Shown: piece after piece, positions 53,042 through 61,685 of the stretch
Layout: each line of letters begins with the position of its first letter
Position numbering within the stretch: the first letter of the stretch is position 1
DNA from: JAVVPO01 sp036655715
GTDB taxonomy: Bacteria; Bacillota; Clostridia; Lachnospirales; Cellulosilyticaceae
Direction: 5' to 3'
Assembly: GCA_036655715.1 (NCBI GenBank)
Contig: JAVVPO010000003.1
Span: forward strand, 19,457 to 83,456
DNA length: 64,000 bases
Translations under genes and position numbers: made by a program
The notes under the pieces: model-generated
The model's database searches: none
What the model saw: only the letters and a program-made list of their open reading frames with translations
Told to the model about the DNA's origin: nothing

Positions 53042-54733
53042 TTATCTTCTCGTTTCCCATTTGTTACAGAATACGTTGTCATTGAAGCTACCTTTGAACT
53101 CTGACTCACCCATAATCTTCTTTATTGTCTGGCGGATAATCTCTCTTGTATTCCCGTAAGCATTGATGTAGGTCTTCACCATCGGTACATCTGTTAAGTG
53201 TGTTGTATAGTTTAAAGATACAAATACAGTTGGTACTTCATGGATATACCAAGGAATCTCATTAGACATAGCCATTTTCCACTTAATACGTACGTTGTTC
53301 TCTACTGCGTATCCTCTTACATCAGCAAATACAAGGGCTGCATCCCAATTTTGTGAGTACTCAGCTGTTTTTCCTTTTTCTCTTGAATTGCCATCATTAA
53401 GTGTTACTTCAAATCCTGCTTTTTCAAGTTCTTCTATAATAATTTGCTCTGAAGTATTTGTATTACCATGGATACCACCCATCTCACCATATAATGTATA
53501 AACTTTAATTCTCTTATGTGTACTTGGCTTAATTGGTAACTCTACTTTTGTCTTAACAAGTGTAACCCCTTTATCTGCTGCCTCTTTTGCCATAGCTAAA
53601 TGCTCCTCACATCCAACTACTTGAAGTACTTCTTTATCTGGTACTAAAGTCCCTTCTTGCTTCTTTGTATGTAGGTTAAGAGAAGCTTTAAGACCTAAGA
53701 TTCTAGCTAAAGCATCTTGTAAACGCTCTTCTGTAATCACACCATTTTTGTATCCCTCTAACATAAAGTTAAAGTCTTCTTCATGGTCATTAAAGAATAA
53801 GAACATATCACATCCAGCAGCAATCGCAGCCGGTACATAATCTTTACGTTTCATAGCAGCTGCCATACCAATCATATGTGATGCATCTGTTACAACTAGA
53901 CCATTGAATCCTAATTTTTCACGTAATAAACCTGTAATAAGTTCTGGTGCTAAAGTAGCAGGAAGAATTTCTTCATCTGTCATACCTGGTACTAATTTTT
54001 GGGAGTACGCTGGTAAGGCAATGTGCCCAGCCATAATTGTCATAACGCCTTCTTCAATAACGCTTTCATAGACTTTACCAAAAGTTGCATCCCACTCATC
54101 ACAACTTAGTTCATTAACCCCTAATACTAAATGTTGGTCGCGCTCTTCTGTTCCATCTCCTGGGAAGTGCTTCACACAAGAAGCAATATTGCTTTGTCTT
54201 AATCCTTTGATGTAGGCATTAGTATGTTTGATAACTGGCTCTATCGTATTACCATAAGCTCTTGTATTAACAATGGTATTTCTCCAGTTCATTAAGATAT
54301 CTGCACATGGGTCAAAGTTCCAGTTGCAACCAATAGCTGTAGCTTCCTTGCCACTTACATAACCTGTATTGTAAGCAACCTCTACATCTCCTGTTGCTTC
54401 TACTTGCGCTGCACTTGCTACATAAGTACCATCTTTACAAGCACCATCTCCGCCGCTATCACAGTTTGCTGCTACAAGCATAGGAATCTTACTTGCGTTT
54501 TGCAATGTTTGTGTCAACTCAAATACCTCTTCTGCATTAGCTGGCATATATCTTGCACCACCAATGTGATATTTGTCTATTAACTCTTTCACATAAGCTG
54601 GATCTCTATCAACAAATAAGTTAATGAATAATTGACCTATTTTTTCTTCTATTGTCATCCCTGAAATTGTATCTTGTACCCATTTTACAGCCTCATCTGA
54701 TAAGTAAAATGGTTTTGCTTTTAAGTTTACCAT
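53042..54733 (-). CDS. GH3 beta-N-acetylhexosaminidase, NagZ type
   Basis: 563 residues. KHFPGDGTEERDQH contains the NagZ Asp-His acid/base dyad (D199, H201); the nucleophile is D283 in VVTDASHMIG. The barrel is followed by an alpha/beta C-terminal domain (about 370-560). No signal peptide. NagZ-type GH3 enzymes cleave beta-N-acetylglucosaminides and some use phosphate, giving GlcNAc-1-phosphate. Here it lies with a glucuronidase and a sugar symporter, not with peptidoglycan-recycling genes, suggesting catabolism of an imported hexosaminide. Confidence 0.88.
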   Translation of the reverse strand: MVNLKAKPFYLSDEAVKWVQDTISGMTIEEKIGQLFINLFVDRDPAYVKELIDKYHIGGARYMPANAEEVFELTQTLQNASKIPMLVAANCDSGGDGACKDGTYVASAAQVEATGDVEVAYNTGYVSGKEATAIGCNWNFDPCADILMNWRNTIVNTRAYGNTIEPVIKHTNAYIKGLRQSNIASCVKHFPGDGTEERDQHLVLGVNELSCDEWDATFGKVYESVIEEGVMTIMAGHIALPAYSQKLVPGMTDEEILPATLAPELITGLLREKLGFNGLVVTDASHMIGMAAAMKRKDYVPAAIAAGCDMFLFFNDHEEDFNFMLEGYKNGVITEERLQDALARILGLKASLNLHTKKQEGTLVPDKEVLQVVGCEEHLAMAKEAADKGVTLVKTKVELPIKPSTHKRIKVYTLYGEMGGIHGNTNTSEQIIIEELEKAGFEVTLNDGNSREKGKTAEYSQNWDAALVFADVRGYAVENNVRIKWKMAMSNEIPWYIHEVPTVFVSLNYTTHLTDVPMVKTYINAYGNTREIIRQTIKKIMGESEFKGSFNDNVFCNKWETRR

Positions 54734-54747
54734 ATGTTTTGTCTCCT

Positions 54748-55587
54748 CTATTTTAATATTGCTTCAAATTCTTGTATTAATTGCTCCTGATAGGCCTCAT
54801 CAAATGTGCCTTCCATGAGCTTACTCATAGCTTCCAAGTGAAGCCTCTCCCAAGAGAAACTTTCTTTGCCTACTAGTATAGGATAGAATTTCACCCCATT
54901 AGCTCTAGCAGCTTCTAAGTCTCCTGGCGCATCACCTACCATCAGTACATTTTCTGGCTTATAACCTTTATCTTTAAGGTGGCTAATGCAAATACTTTTT
55001 GTACCTGCTTCTTGTCCAAGTAATAACTGAATATACTGGGTTAACTCATGTCTATTCCACTCCGCATCTAAAGCGCCTCCATTAGCTGAAGATACTACTG
55101 AGACATCTGCTACGGTAGCAAGATAAGCTAATCCTTTTTTTACATTTGGAAAGGGCTCATCATCAGTAGGTAGATTTTTAATAGATTCATTCACTGCTAA
55201 AGACCACTCAAGTGTCTGTTTTAGACAGCTACTATTGGTCTTTTCTATTTCTCTTTCAAGTGAAGGATTAGAAAGCTCTGTAGCCTCTTCTACCCAATTT
55301 AAAAGTGATTCTAAATCTGGAATGATTATGCCGTCTTTACTTAACTCTTGAAAGGTTTTAGCAAGTCCTTTAAATCTATTAATCCCCCTCGTACGAGAAT
55401 AAAGATTAATGTGATTCCAAAGCTTGATAATGCTTTCTTCCTTTTCAAACAACTGCCATACTCTAATCATTTCAGGTCCAAAACACTTATGGTGTTTGAT
55501 GTCCATGGTGTCCATAGCACAGCCATCTGAGTCAACACACACTAGAAATTCTTTGATTTTACGATAGTTTTCAAATATATTATTCAT
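54748..55587 (-). CDS. HAD family hydrolase
   Basis: 279 residues. Motif I is VCVDSDGCAMD (nucleophile D19, D21; cysteine replaces the usual threonine after DxDG). A large helical cap occupies about 30-135, motif II is SSANGG, and motif IV is MVGDAPGDLEAA. Likely a cytoplasmic phosphatase of small sugar phosphates; with the neighbouring enzymes it may process a sugar phosphate from glycoside breakdown. 14 bases before the GH3 gene; substrate unproven. Confidence 0.82.
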   Translation of the reverse strand: MNNIFENYRKIKEFLVCVDSDGCAMDTMDIKHHKCFGPEMIRVWQLFEKEESIIKLWNHINLYSRTRGINRFKGLAKTFQELSKDGIIIPDLESLLNWVEEATELSNPSLEREIEKTNSSCLKQTLEWSLAVNESIKNLPTDDEPFPNVKKGLAYLATVADVSVVSSANGGALDAEWNRHELTQYIQLLLGQEAGTKSICISHLKDKGYKPENVLMVGDAPGDLEAARANGVKFYPILVGKESFSWERLHLEAMSKLMEGTFDEAYQEQLIQEFEAILK

Positions 55588-55691
55588 TGCATATTAACTC
55601 CTTTTATTAATCTATTTAGGTTCATCCACCCAAACCTATACTTGCATCTATCAAGTACACGTTTTGATAGTTACCTTCTTACTTTATTAAT

Positions 55692-55726
55692 TTTATGGAG
55701 TAAAGACATAAGCTTTACTCCATAAA
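55692..55726 (-). other. intercistronic hairpin between symporter and HAD genes
   Basis: Fourteen-bp perfect stem, 55692-55705 with 55713-55726, seven-base loop, 20 bases after the symporter stop. No U-run follows, so it probably protects or processes the operon mRNA rather than ending it. Confidence 0.6.
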
Positions 55727-55746
55727 GTTAATATTTTAGCTACTTC

Positions 55747-57174
55747 TTAATTCTTTTTAGCAGCTAATTCTTCCTGAATTTCTGCCATTTTATCTTGTGT
55801 TAGGTCGTAGAACTTCATAGCTATGATAGATGCTACATGTCCTAAAATTGGGATGACACAGAAACAAAATAAGACAACACCATTAAATTTATCATTAACT
55901 GGTTGATTTGGCATGATAGTAACACTTCCTACACCAGCAAAAGTTAAAGCAAATCCTGTAATTAATGTTGATGCAGAAGATAATAGTTTATCTACAAATG
56001 AGAACATTGTTCCCATCATACCTGGTACAAACTTACCACTTCTTGTTGTCTCATAATCTGTACAGTCTGCAATCATAGGAATAATACTTGCACTTCCCAT
56101 ACTTGCCACACATTTTTGTGCTATATAAAGACCTAAGAATATCCATGGTGCTTCTGGATTTGGTTTAACAATGTACATAGCAATTAATAAGAGCATGGAA
56201 CCCCAAGTTCCTACTAAGAAACATTTTTTGATACCTACTTTTCTTGCAATTCCTACACCACATAAAGAAAGGATAATAAGTGGCATCATAAGAACAGATG
56301 AGAATGTACCTTGTAGTGTTGAATTTAATAATAAGTTAGCAAATAGGTAAGTTCCTACTCCACTCATTAAAAGCATTCCAAGTTTATCTGTTGCTGCTGA
56401 AATAATAAGCATTTGAATTGGTCTATTATGAACTAGAATATCTACATAATCTTTGAATTTAACATCTGTAGATTTTTTACTATCGCCAAAGAATTCCGGT
56501 CTATCTTTTTGCCAAATACCAATGATGGCACAAATTGTAAATGTAAATGAGATAGCACAGATGATAAGTACCGCTTCTTTCCACATATCTGGGTTAATAA
56601 GACCTAAGTTCGGTGCAAATTCCCCCACTGAATATTTGCCAGCTAATTTCACTGTAATAAGTACAGGAATCATAGCACTTAAAACTTGTGTAATAACACC
56701 ATCAAACCCTGAAAAGATAGGTCTTTGTTTTGGATTGTTTGTAAGAGCTGCTTGAGCTGCTTTTGTACACACTGTTTGGAATGTGTAACCAATGATGTAT
56801 AGAATATAAAAAACTGTTGTATAAATATACTTACCTGATGTAGATAAAGTAAGTGGTGTATTAAATATGGCAATCATACATATACAAATAATAATGTTAC
56901 CCATTAACATGAAAGGTCTAAACTTACCGAACTTACCATTTGTCTTATCTACTAAAAATCCTATGATTGGATCTGTAACACCATCAAATATACGTGTAAA
57001 AGTAGCAATAGCTCCAATGGTTACTGCCGCTAATCCTAAAACATTTTGTGTAAAGTAGGCATATTGCATCATAAGAAACATTGCTGCATTTGTCGCTGCA
57101 TTGTTTAATGAGAAGAAACCAATCTGCCATAACTTAGCATCGTTATAAGTTGTTACTTGTTTCGTATTATTCAT
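55747..57174 (-). CDS. GPH-family sugar:cation symporter (MFS)
   Basis: 475 residues, twelve hydrophobic segments. The loop motif RIFDGVTDPIIGFLVDKTNGKFGKFRPF is the GPH (glycoside-pentoside-hexuronide:cation symporter) hallmark, as in MelB and UidB. First gene of the minus-strand operon with HAD, GH3 and GH2 genes; with a glucuronidase at the end, glucuronide-containing glycosides are the likely cargo. Divergent from the AraC regulator. Confidence 0.92.
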   Translation of the reverse strand: MNNTKQVTTYNDAKLWQIGFFSLNNAATNAAMFLMMQYAYFTQNVLGLAAVTIGAIATFTRIFDGVTDPIIGFLVDKTNGKFGKFRPFMLMGNIIICICMIAIFNTPLTLSTSGKYIYTTVFYILYIIGYTFQTVCTKAAQAALTNNPKQRPIFSGFDGVITQVLSAMIPVLITVKLAGKYSVGEFAPNLGLINPDMWKEAVLIICAISFTFTICAIIGIWQKDRPEFFGDSKKSTDVKFKDYVDILVHNRPIQMLIISAATDKLGMLLMSGVGTYLFANLLLNSTLQGTFSSVLMMPLIILSLCGVGIARKVGIKKCFLVGTWGSMLLLIAMYIVKPNPEAPWIFLGLYIAQKCVASMGSASIIPMIADCTDYETTRSGKFVPGMMGTMFSFVDKLLSSASTLITGFALTFAGVGSVTIMPNQPVNDKFNGVVLFCFCVIPILGHVASIIAMKFYDLTQDKMAEIQEELAAKKN

Positions 57175-57315
57175 ACCAATACCTCTCTCCTATTTAAAGT
57201 CATTACTTGTGCTTGCGCCTGCATCTTTATGACAATATCTTAACAAAAATATTACTTATGTAGTTAGTAAAATACACAGATAAATAGTAAATTATTAATA
57301 TAAGTTCTTTTTACT

Positions 57316-57344
57316 TGCACAAATATACGCTATTTTTTTGTGCA
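57316..57344. promoter_or_regulatory. inverted repeat in the symporter/AraC divergent region
   Basis: TGCACAAA (57316-57323) and TTTGTGCA (57337-57344), 13-base spacer, just upstream of a TATAAT (57363-57368) for the araC-type gene. Position between the two divergent starts fits an operator, possibly for the AraC protein itself. Confidence 0.5.
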
Positions 57345-57409
57345 TTCTTTGTATTTATGTTGTATAATATAAAAAACGATTAGATATTTTTCATAAGGAG
57401 TCCATCACT

Positions 57410-58621
57410 ATGCTTTCTATACAATTAGATCTTTGTAAACAATTCATTAACACACTACTTTCACTTAATGTTTCTTATATAGACAACACCCCTTCTGCGG
57501 TAGCAGCTTTTACAGAAGAAGCATGTCCAGAACTTTTAGAGACATTTATGGATAAAATAGCATTTACCCAATATATCTTAGGCCTAGATACTCAGCATAT
57601 TTATCATCTTACAGATAAGGGCCTCATTAACTATATGATCCTTAAGTTCAATGAAGGTAATAACCTGATGATAGTAGGCCCTTACCTAGCCGAACAGCCT
57701 ACACCTGCTTTTTGTGAGAAAGTATTGAATACCAATCATTTACCTATATCTCTTCTCATCCCCATTAGTCTGTACTATCACTCTTTACCTATTTGTCAAA
57801 ACTCTACAGTTATTTCTTCTATCAAGATTTCAGCTATGCAGATTTTTGACAAGACAACGCAGTTACCTTATACACATGATATTTTATTTAATCAAACAGC
57901 ACCTACTCACTTAACATATGTTCCTGATGATAATAAAGAATTTATGATGAAACTTCTACAAGAACGTTATGACGCCGAAAATAAATTACTTTTAGAAATT
58001 CATCACGGTAATCTAGATGAAGCCCTTTTAGCTCATAGGGATTTCAAAAAGAAATCTAAAGGTATCACACGCTCTAATGATCCTATTAAAAGTGTAAAGA
58101 TACTTTCTTATATCTCTAATACACTCTTTAGGAAAGCAGCAGAGCGAGCCGCTGTACATCCTATCTATATTGATATTCTTTCATCTCAGATTGCACATCT
58201 TATCGAGAACGCCAATTCTCTAGCAAGTTTAGAAGACTTACAAGTACAAATGGTAAAAGATTACTGCTACCTTGTCAAAAAGCATACACTCAAAGATTAT
58301 AGCCCTTTAATTCGTAAAGCTATCAATTATATTAATGTTAACCTGAGTACCGAATTACATTTGAAAACTATTGCTGAAGCTATCGATGTGAGTCCAAATT
58401 ATTTATCTAATCTCTTCAACAAAGAAACCCAGCAGTCTATCACCCGTTTTATTCACAGTAAACGTATTGATAAGGCAGCTGAACTCTTGCAATCAGCCGA
58501 GCTCTCTATTCAAACCATTGCTTTTTATGTAGGGTATAGTGATATGAATTACTTCACTAAATTATTTAAAAAACAAACAGGTATGACGCCCACTCATTTC
58601 AAAAGTCAGATACGTAAATAA
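57410..58621 (+). CDS. AraC family transcriptional regulator
   Basis: 403 residues. Residues about 300-400 are the double helix-turn-helix: LKTIAEAIDVSPNYLSNLF and the second-helix signature IAFYVGYSDMNYFTKLFKK. The N-terminal 290 residues form an uncharacterised sensing region with no cupin or receiver motif I can name. AAGGAG precedes the ATG. Divergent from the symporter-glycosidase operon, which it probably controls in response to an imported sugar. Confidence 0.9.
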   Translation: MLSIQLDLCKQFINTLLSLNVSYIDNTPSAVAAFTEEACPELLETFMDKIAFTQYILGLDTQHIYHLTDKGLINYMILKFNEGNNLMIVGPYLAEQPTPAFCEKVLNTNHLPISLLIPISLYYHSLPICQNSTVISSIKISAMQIFDKTTQLPYTHDILFNQTAPTHLTYVPDDNKEFMMKLLQERYDAENKLLLEIHHGNLDEALLAHRDFKKKSKGITRSNDPIKSVKILSYISNTLFRKAAERAAVHPIYIDILSSQIAHLIENANSLASLEDLQVQMVKDYCYLVKKHTLKDYSPLIRKAINYINVNLSTELHLKTIAEAIDVSPNYLSNLFNKETQQSITRFIHSKRIDKAAELLQSAELSIQTIAFYVGYSDMNYFTKLFKKQTGMTPTHFKSQIRK

Positions 58622-58624
58622 ATA

Positions 58625-58666
58625 AAAAAAGCTAAAGCAATTTTTATCCATTGCTTTAGCTTTTTT
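58625..58666. terminator. bidirectional terminator
   Basis: Seventeen-base arms, 58625-58641 and 58650-58666, with A6 and T6 ends; shared by the convergent AraC and nucleotidase genes. Confidence 0.92.
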
Positions 58667-58677
58667 GTTGGCCTATC

Positions 58678-60462
58678 TTAAGCTACTTCTTTAATTAATG
58701 CTTCAAGCTCTGCCCCATCAAAGTATGTTGCTTCTTCTTTTAATTCAAGTGGAGTAACAAATGTTCCTGTTGTTGTTACACCATTGTTGATCATTGTATA
58801 GTTAGCTGAACCAACTTTTGTTACAATCACTAAATTTTCTTTTGTCATTGTGATTTCTTTTGTCTTCGCATCGTATACTACCTTAAATGCTTTTTGCTCT
58901 GCGTAGTCTCTAAGTTTTACAACTTTTGCTACTGCTACTTCTTCTTTTACACCATTTGACTCATTTGTTATTGTCATTCTTGTTTCTTTTTGAATGTCAA
59001 TTACACCTAATTCTTTGATGTAGCCCAGAAGAACATCCATAAGTGTGTTATATTCAGCTTTGATTGGGTATTCTTTAAACATCGTGTATCCGTCTCCACC
59101 AGCAGCCATAAAGTCATTTGTTACTACTGTGTAAAGTTTGTTTGGATCTAAGTTTTCACCAGCAATTTTTACATTGCTAATTCTATTTCCTACTGCTTCT
59201 TTAGCATGTAATGTGAATGTGATACCTGCTGTATGAGGGAATGCACCTTTTTGTTCTGGGTAATCACCTACTCCATACTCAAGGGCTGCTACGATATCAC
59301 TACCTTTGATTTCTTTTACCATAAGTGTGTTACCAAATGGGAATACTGTTGAGATATGACCCATTGTGATATCACCAGCTGGTATAGATGCTCTAATACC
59401 ACCACCATTTGTGATAGCCATATCTGCACCTGATTCTTTAAGCATAGCATTAGTTGTTAATTGACCAAGGTTAGTTTCACCTGTTCTTGCTGTTTCTCTT
59501 TCACCATCTAATACTACTGATGTTTTTCCTATCACTTGACCAAGAACAGCTGTAAAAGCTTTATCTAATTTGCTAATTTCTTCTGCGATTAATGCATTTG
59601 GTGTTACTTCTGCTAAATCTGCATAAGATAATAATTTAACTTCTTTGTTAACTACTTTTCCATTTTCAATAGTAAGGTCTACTCTACCAAGGTTAGCAAA
59701 GTATTCCCCTGTACTTACGATCATTGTATCATTTACGAGGCGGCCTTCTGGTAAAGTGGTATGACTATGACCATCTACAATCACGTCGATACCTTTTACT
59801 TGTTTAGCTACTATGTCTGATGTATCTGTTCCTTCATCAAGACCTAAGTGAGATACCATTACCACTACATCTACTTTTTCTGTTTCTTTTAAAGCTTTAA
59901 CTGCTTTTTCTGCTGATTTTACGATATCTTGGAACTCATATCCTTTTACATTGTTTGGATGAGTTTTGTAATATGTTTCTGGAGTTGTAAGACCGAAGAT
60001 ACCTACTTTTACTCCCTCAAATTCTTTTACTATGTATGGCTTAAATACCTCTTTACCTTCAGTTGTTGCAATATTTGCTGAAAGCATTGGGAAATTAAGT
60101 TTTTTATAAAGTTCTGCTAAATTTTCTGATCCGAAATCATATTCATGATTCCCTGGTGCCATTGCATCATAACCTACTTGGTTAATAACAGATACAATAT
60201 TTTGACCTTTTTCAAGGTTAGCAATTGGGAGACCTTGGAACATATCTCCTCCGTCTAATACAACTACATTATTTTCTTTTTTTAATTCTTCTACGTAAGC
60301 AGCCATTTTAGCGAAGCCAATAGCTTTACCATCATCTACTATACGAGCATGTGTATCATTAGTATGAATGATTGTTACTTTAGTTTGATCTGCTCCAAAG
60401 ATTGGAAATACACTACAAACTAAAAGGGTGAAAATAAGAATACTTAATTTTACTTTTTTCAT
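58678..60462 (-). CDS. secreted 5'-nucleotidase / 2',3'-cyclic phosphodiesterase family protein
   Basis: 594 residues. Signal peptide 1-23. Metallophosphoesterase domain: NDTHAR (D36, H38), DGGDMFQG (D73), PGNHEYDFG (N105, H106), VSHLG and DGHSHT. The 5'-nucleotidase C-terminal domain has NGGGIRASIPAGDIT and FPFGNTL and AAGGDGYTMF. A C-terminal extension of about 80 residues resembles the copper amine oxidase N-like stalk domain. It hydrolyses extracellular nucleotides or sugar nucleotides. GGAGGAG precedes the ATG. Confidence 0.93.
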   Translation of the reverse strand: MKKVKLSILIFTLLVCSVFPIFGADQTKVTIIHTNDTHARIVDDGKAIGFAKMAAYVEELKKENNVVVLDGGDMFQGLPIANLEKGQNIVSVINQVGYDAMAPGNHEYDFGSENLAELYKKLNFPMLSANIATTEGKEVFKPYIVKEFEGVKVGIFGLTTPETYYKTHPNNVKGYEFQDIVKSAEKAVKALKETEKVDVVVMVSHLGLDEGTDTSDIVAKQVKGIDVIVDGHSHTTLPEGRLVNDTMIVSTGEYFANLGRVDLTIENGKVVNKEVKLLSYADLAEVTPNALIAEEISKLDKAFTAVLGQVIGKTSVVLDGERETARTGETNLGQLTTNAMLKESGADMAITNGGGIRASIPAGDITMGHISTVFPFGNTLMVKEIKGSDIVAALEYGVGDYPEQKGAFPHTAGITFTLHAKEAVGNRISNVKIAGENLDPNKLYTVVTNDFMAAGGDGYTMFKEYPIKAEYNTLMDVLLGYIKELGVIDIQKETRMTITNESNGVKEEVAVAKVVKLRDYAEQKAFKVVYDAKTKEITMTKENLVIVTKVGSANYTMINNGVTTTGTFVTPLELKEEATYFDGAELEALIKEVA

Positions 60463-60518
60463 TGTATAGCTCCTCCTGTTAGGTCGTTGATATTAAAATA
60501 TATTAAGTGCTTATCTTT

Positions 60519-60547
60519 TTTATACCATATTTCGCTTAAATTCGCAA
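60519..60547 (-). promoter_or_regulatory. candidate promoter of the nucleotidase gene
   Basis: TTGCGA (60542-60547) and TATAAA (60519-60524) with a 17-base spacer. The -35 overlaps an inverted repeat TTCGCA/TGCGAA at about 60541-60560, a possible operator. Confidence 0.6.
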
Positions 60548-60592
60548 CTATTTGTGCGAACAAAATACTTTTTTTTTATTTTATTATTCGAC

Positions 60593-60787
60593 TCATCCTT
60601 TTTTCATTCTATTTTCATTGAGGAATCTCATACGGGCTTTTGCCTCATCTTCCTTCTTCAAAGTCTTAACTTTAAGTTCACCTGCCGCTCGCACTAATTG
60701 TCCCTGTAATATACTTGAACAATTTTTGCATTATCTGCCCCCCGTACGTATAAGTGCTCCGCAGTTCTCACACACTCTAACATCCAC
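60593..60787 (-). pseudogene. comF-linked small zinc-ribbon protein, broken by TAA
   Basis: From a GTG at 60787 (GGGAGGATAAGAG upstream) the frame reads DVRVCENCGALIRTGGR, then TAA at 60731-60733, then CKNCSSILQGQLVRAAGELK and on to a TGA at 60593. The two C-x-x-C pairs on either side of the stop form one zinc ribbon, so the phase is unbroken and a single base change would restore a 64-residue protein. Its place right after comF is that of the YvyF/flagellar-operon protein of other Firmicutes; the resemblance beyond the zinc ribbon is weak. Real decay or a sequencing error. Confidence 0.5.
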
Positions 60788-60790
60788 CTC

Positions 60791-61000
60791 TTATCCTCCC
60801 TCTATATCCCAACGCATATAACAACTACATAGATTTCGCCTATACNNNNNNNNNNNNNNNNNNNNNNNNNNNNNNNNNNNNNNNNNNNNNNNNNNNNNNN
60901 NNNNNNNNNNNNNNNNNNNNNNNNNNNNNNNNNNNNNNNNNNNNNTTATCCTCCCTCTATATCCCAACGCATATAACAACTACATAGATTTCGCCTATAC
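60791..61000. repeat. 100-N scaffold gap flanked by identical 55-base copies
   Basis: Positions 60791-60845 and 60946-61000 are identical, separated by 100 Ns at 60846-60945, the same 55-base pattern as the gap near 1.2 kb. Collapsing it puts the comF stop about 15 bases before the zinc-ribbon frame. Confidence 0.9.
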
Positions 61001-61673
61001 ATAACTCATTTTCTTTAGTAAGTGCTCTGATACACTCTAATGCGGTACTTCCTGTAGTGTAAATATCATCTATGATCGCTAAATTTATTTTTTCTTTCTT
61101 ATCTATTATATCGTAAGGAATCTCTGAAACTTTGATAGTCCCTCTAATATTTTTTCGTCTTTCTTCTTTGGTACACTCTGATTGTGGTTTTGTATGCTTC
61201 TCCCGCACAAGGATATCGTAGACAGGTAGATCAAGATACCCACCTAAGCTACTAGCCAAATCAAGGGCCTGATTAAACCCTCTCTCTTTAAATCTTTTCT
61301 TTGAAACAGGAACAGGTACTAGTCCTTTGATGTTTAATACTTTGAAATCTACTTTTTCTTCATAAATTAGCTTTGCAAATCCTTTGCCATATTTACGTAT
61401 CCCTTTATATTTCCACCTGAGCACTGATTTTTTATACTTATCTTTATAAGGAAACAATGCCATAATACGCGTAATAGCAGGTGGTACTTGCTTGCACCAC
61501 GGGCAACTTTTCTCATCTATGCTGTAAGGTTTTGAGCAGATAGGGCAGGTATGCTCTCGCAAAATACCTGCATCACATCTAGGACATAGATAGGTTTCTT
61601 CATCAGCTGATAATATGCTTCTACACACTATACATTTATTCGGATAGATTAGCTTTTTCAAAGTTACTAGCAT
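60957..61673 (-). CDS. comF: ComF family protein (competence-type phosphoribosyltransferase)
   Basis: 238 residues. N-terminal double zinc ribbon: C14, C17, C30, C33 and C43, C46, C57, C60. Then LFPYKDKYKKSVLRWKYKG, VPVPVSKKRFKERGFNQA, and the PRPP-binding-like loop IIDDIYTTGSTALECIRAL. In naturally competent Gram-positives ComFC acts in DNA uptake; in others the role is less clear. 13 bases after recD2. The C-terminal codons lie in the gap-flanking repeat, but the TAG stop is present in both copies. Confidence 0.9.
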   Translation of the reverse strand: MLVTLKKLIYPNKCIVCRSILSADEETYLCPRCDAGILREHTCPICSKPYSIDEKSCPWCKQVPPAITRIMALFPYKDKYKKSVLRWKYKGIRKYGKGFAKLIYEEKVDFKVLNIKGLVPVPVSKKRFKERGFNQALDLASSLGGYLDLPVYDILVREKHTKPQSECTKEERRKNIRGTIKVSEIPYDIIDKKEKINLAIIDDIYTTGSTALECIRALTKENELCIGEIYVVVICVGI

Positions 61674-61685
61674 TTTTTCCCTTCC

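Noticed and set aside
60731..60787. Selenocysteine or programmed read-through at the stop in the zinc-ribbon frame
   Set aside because: The codon is TAA, not TGA, and no recoding structure is visible; a substitution or error is simpler.
60791..60979. Short minus-strand reading frame through the Ns after comF
   Set aside because: Its two ends are the same 55-base copy and the middle is Ns; no real coding evidence.
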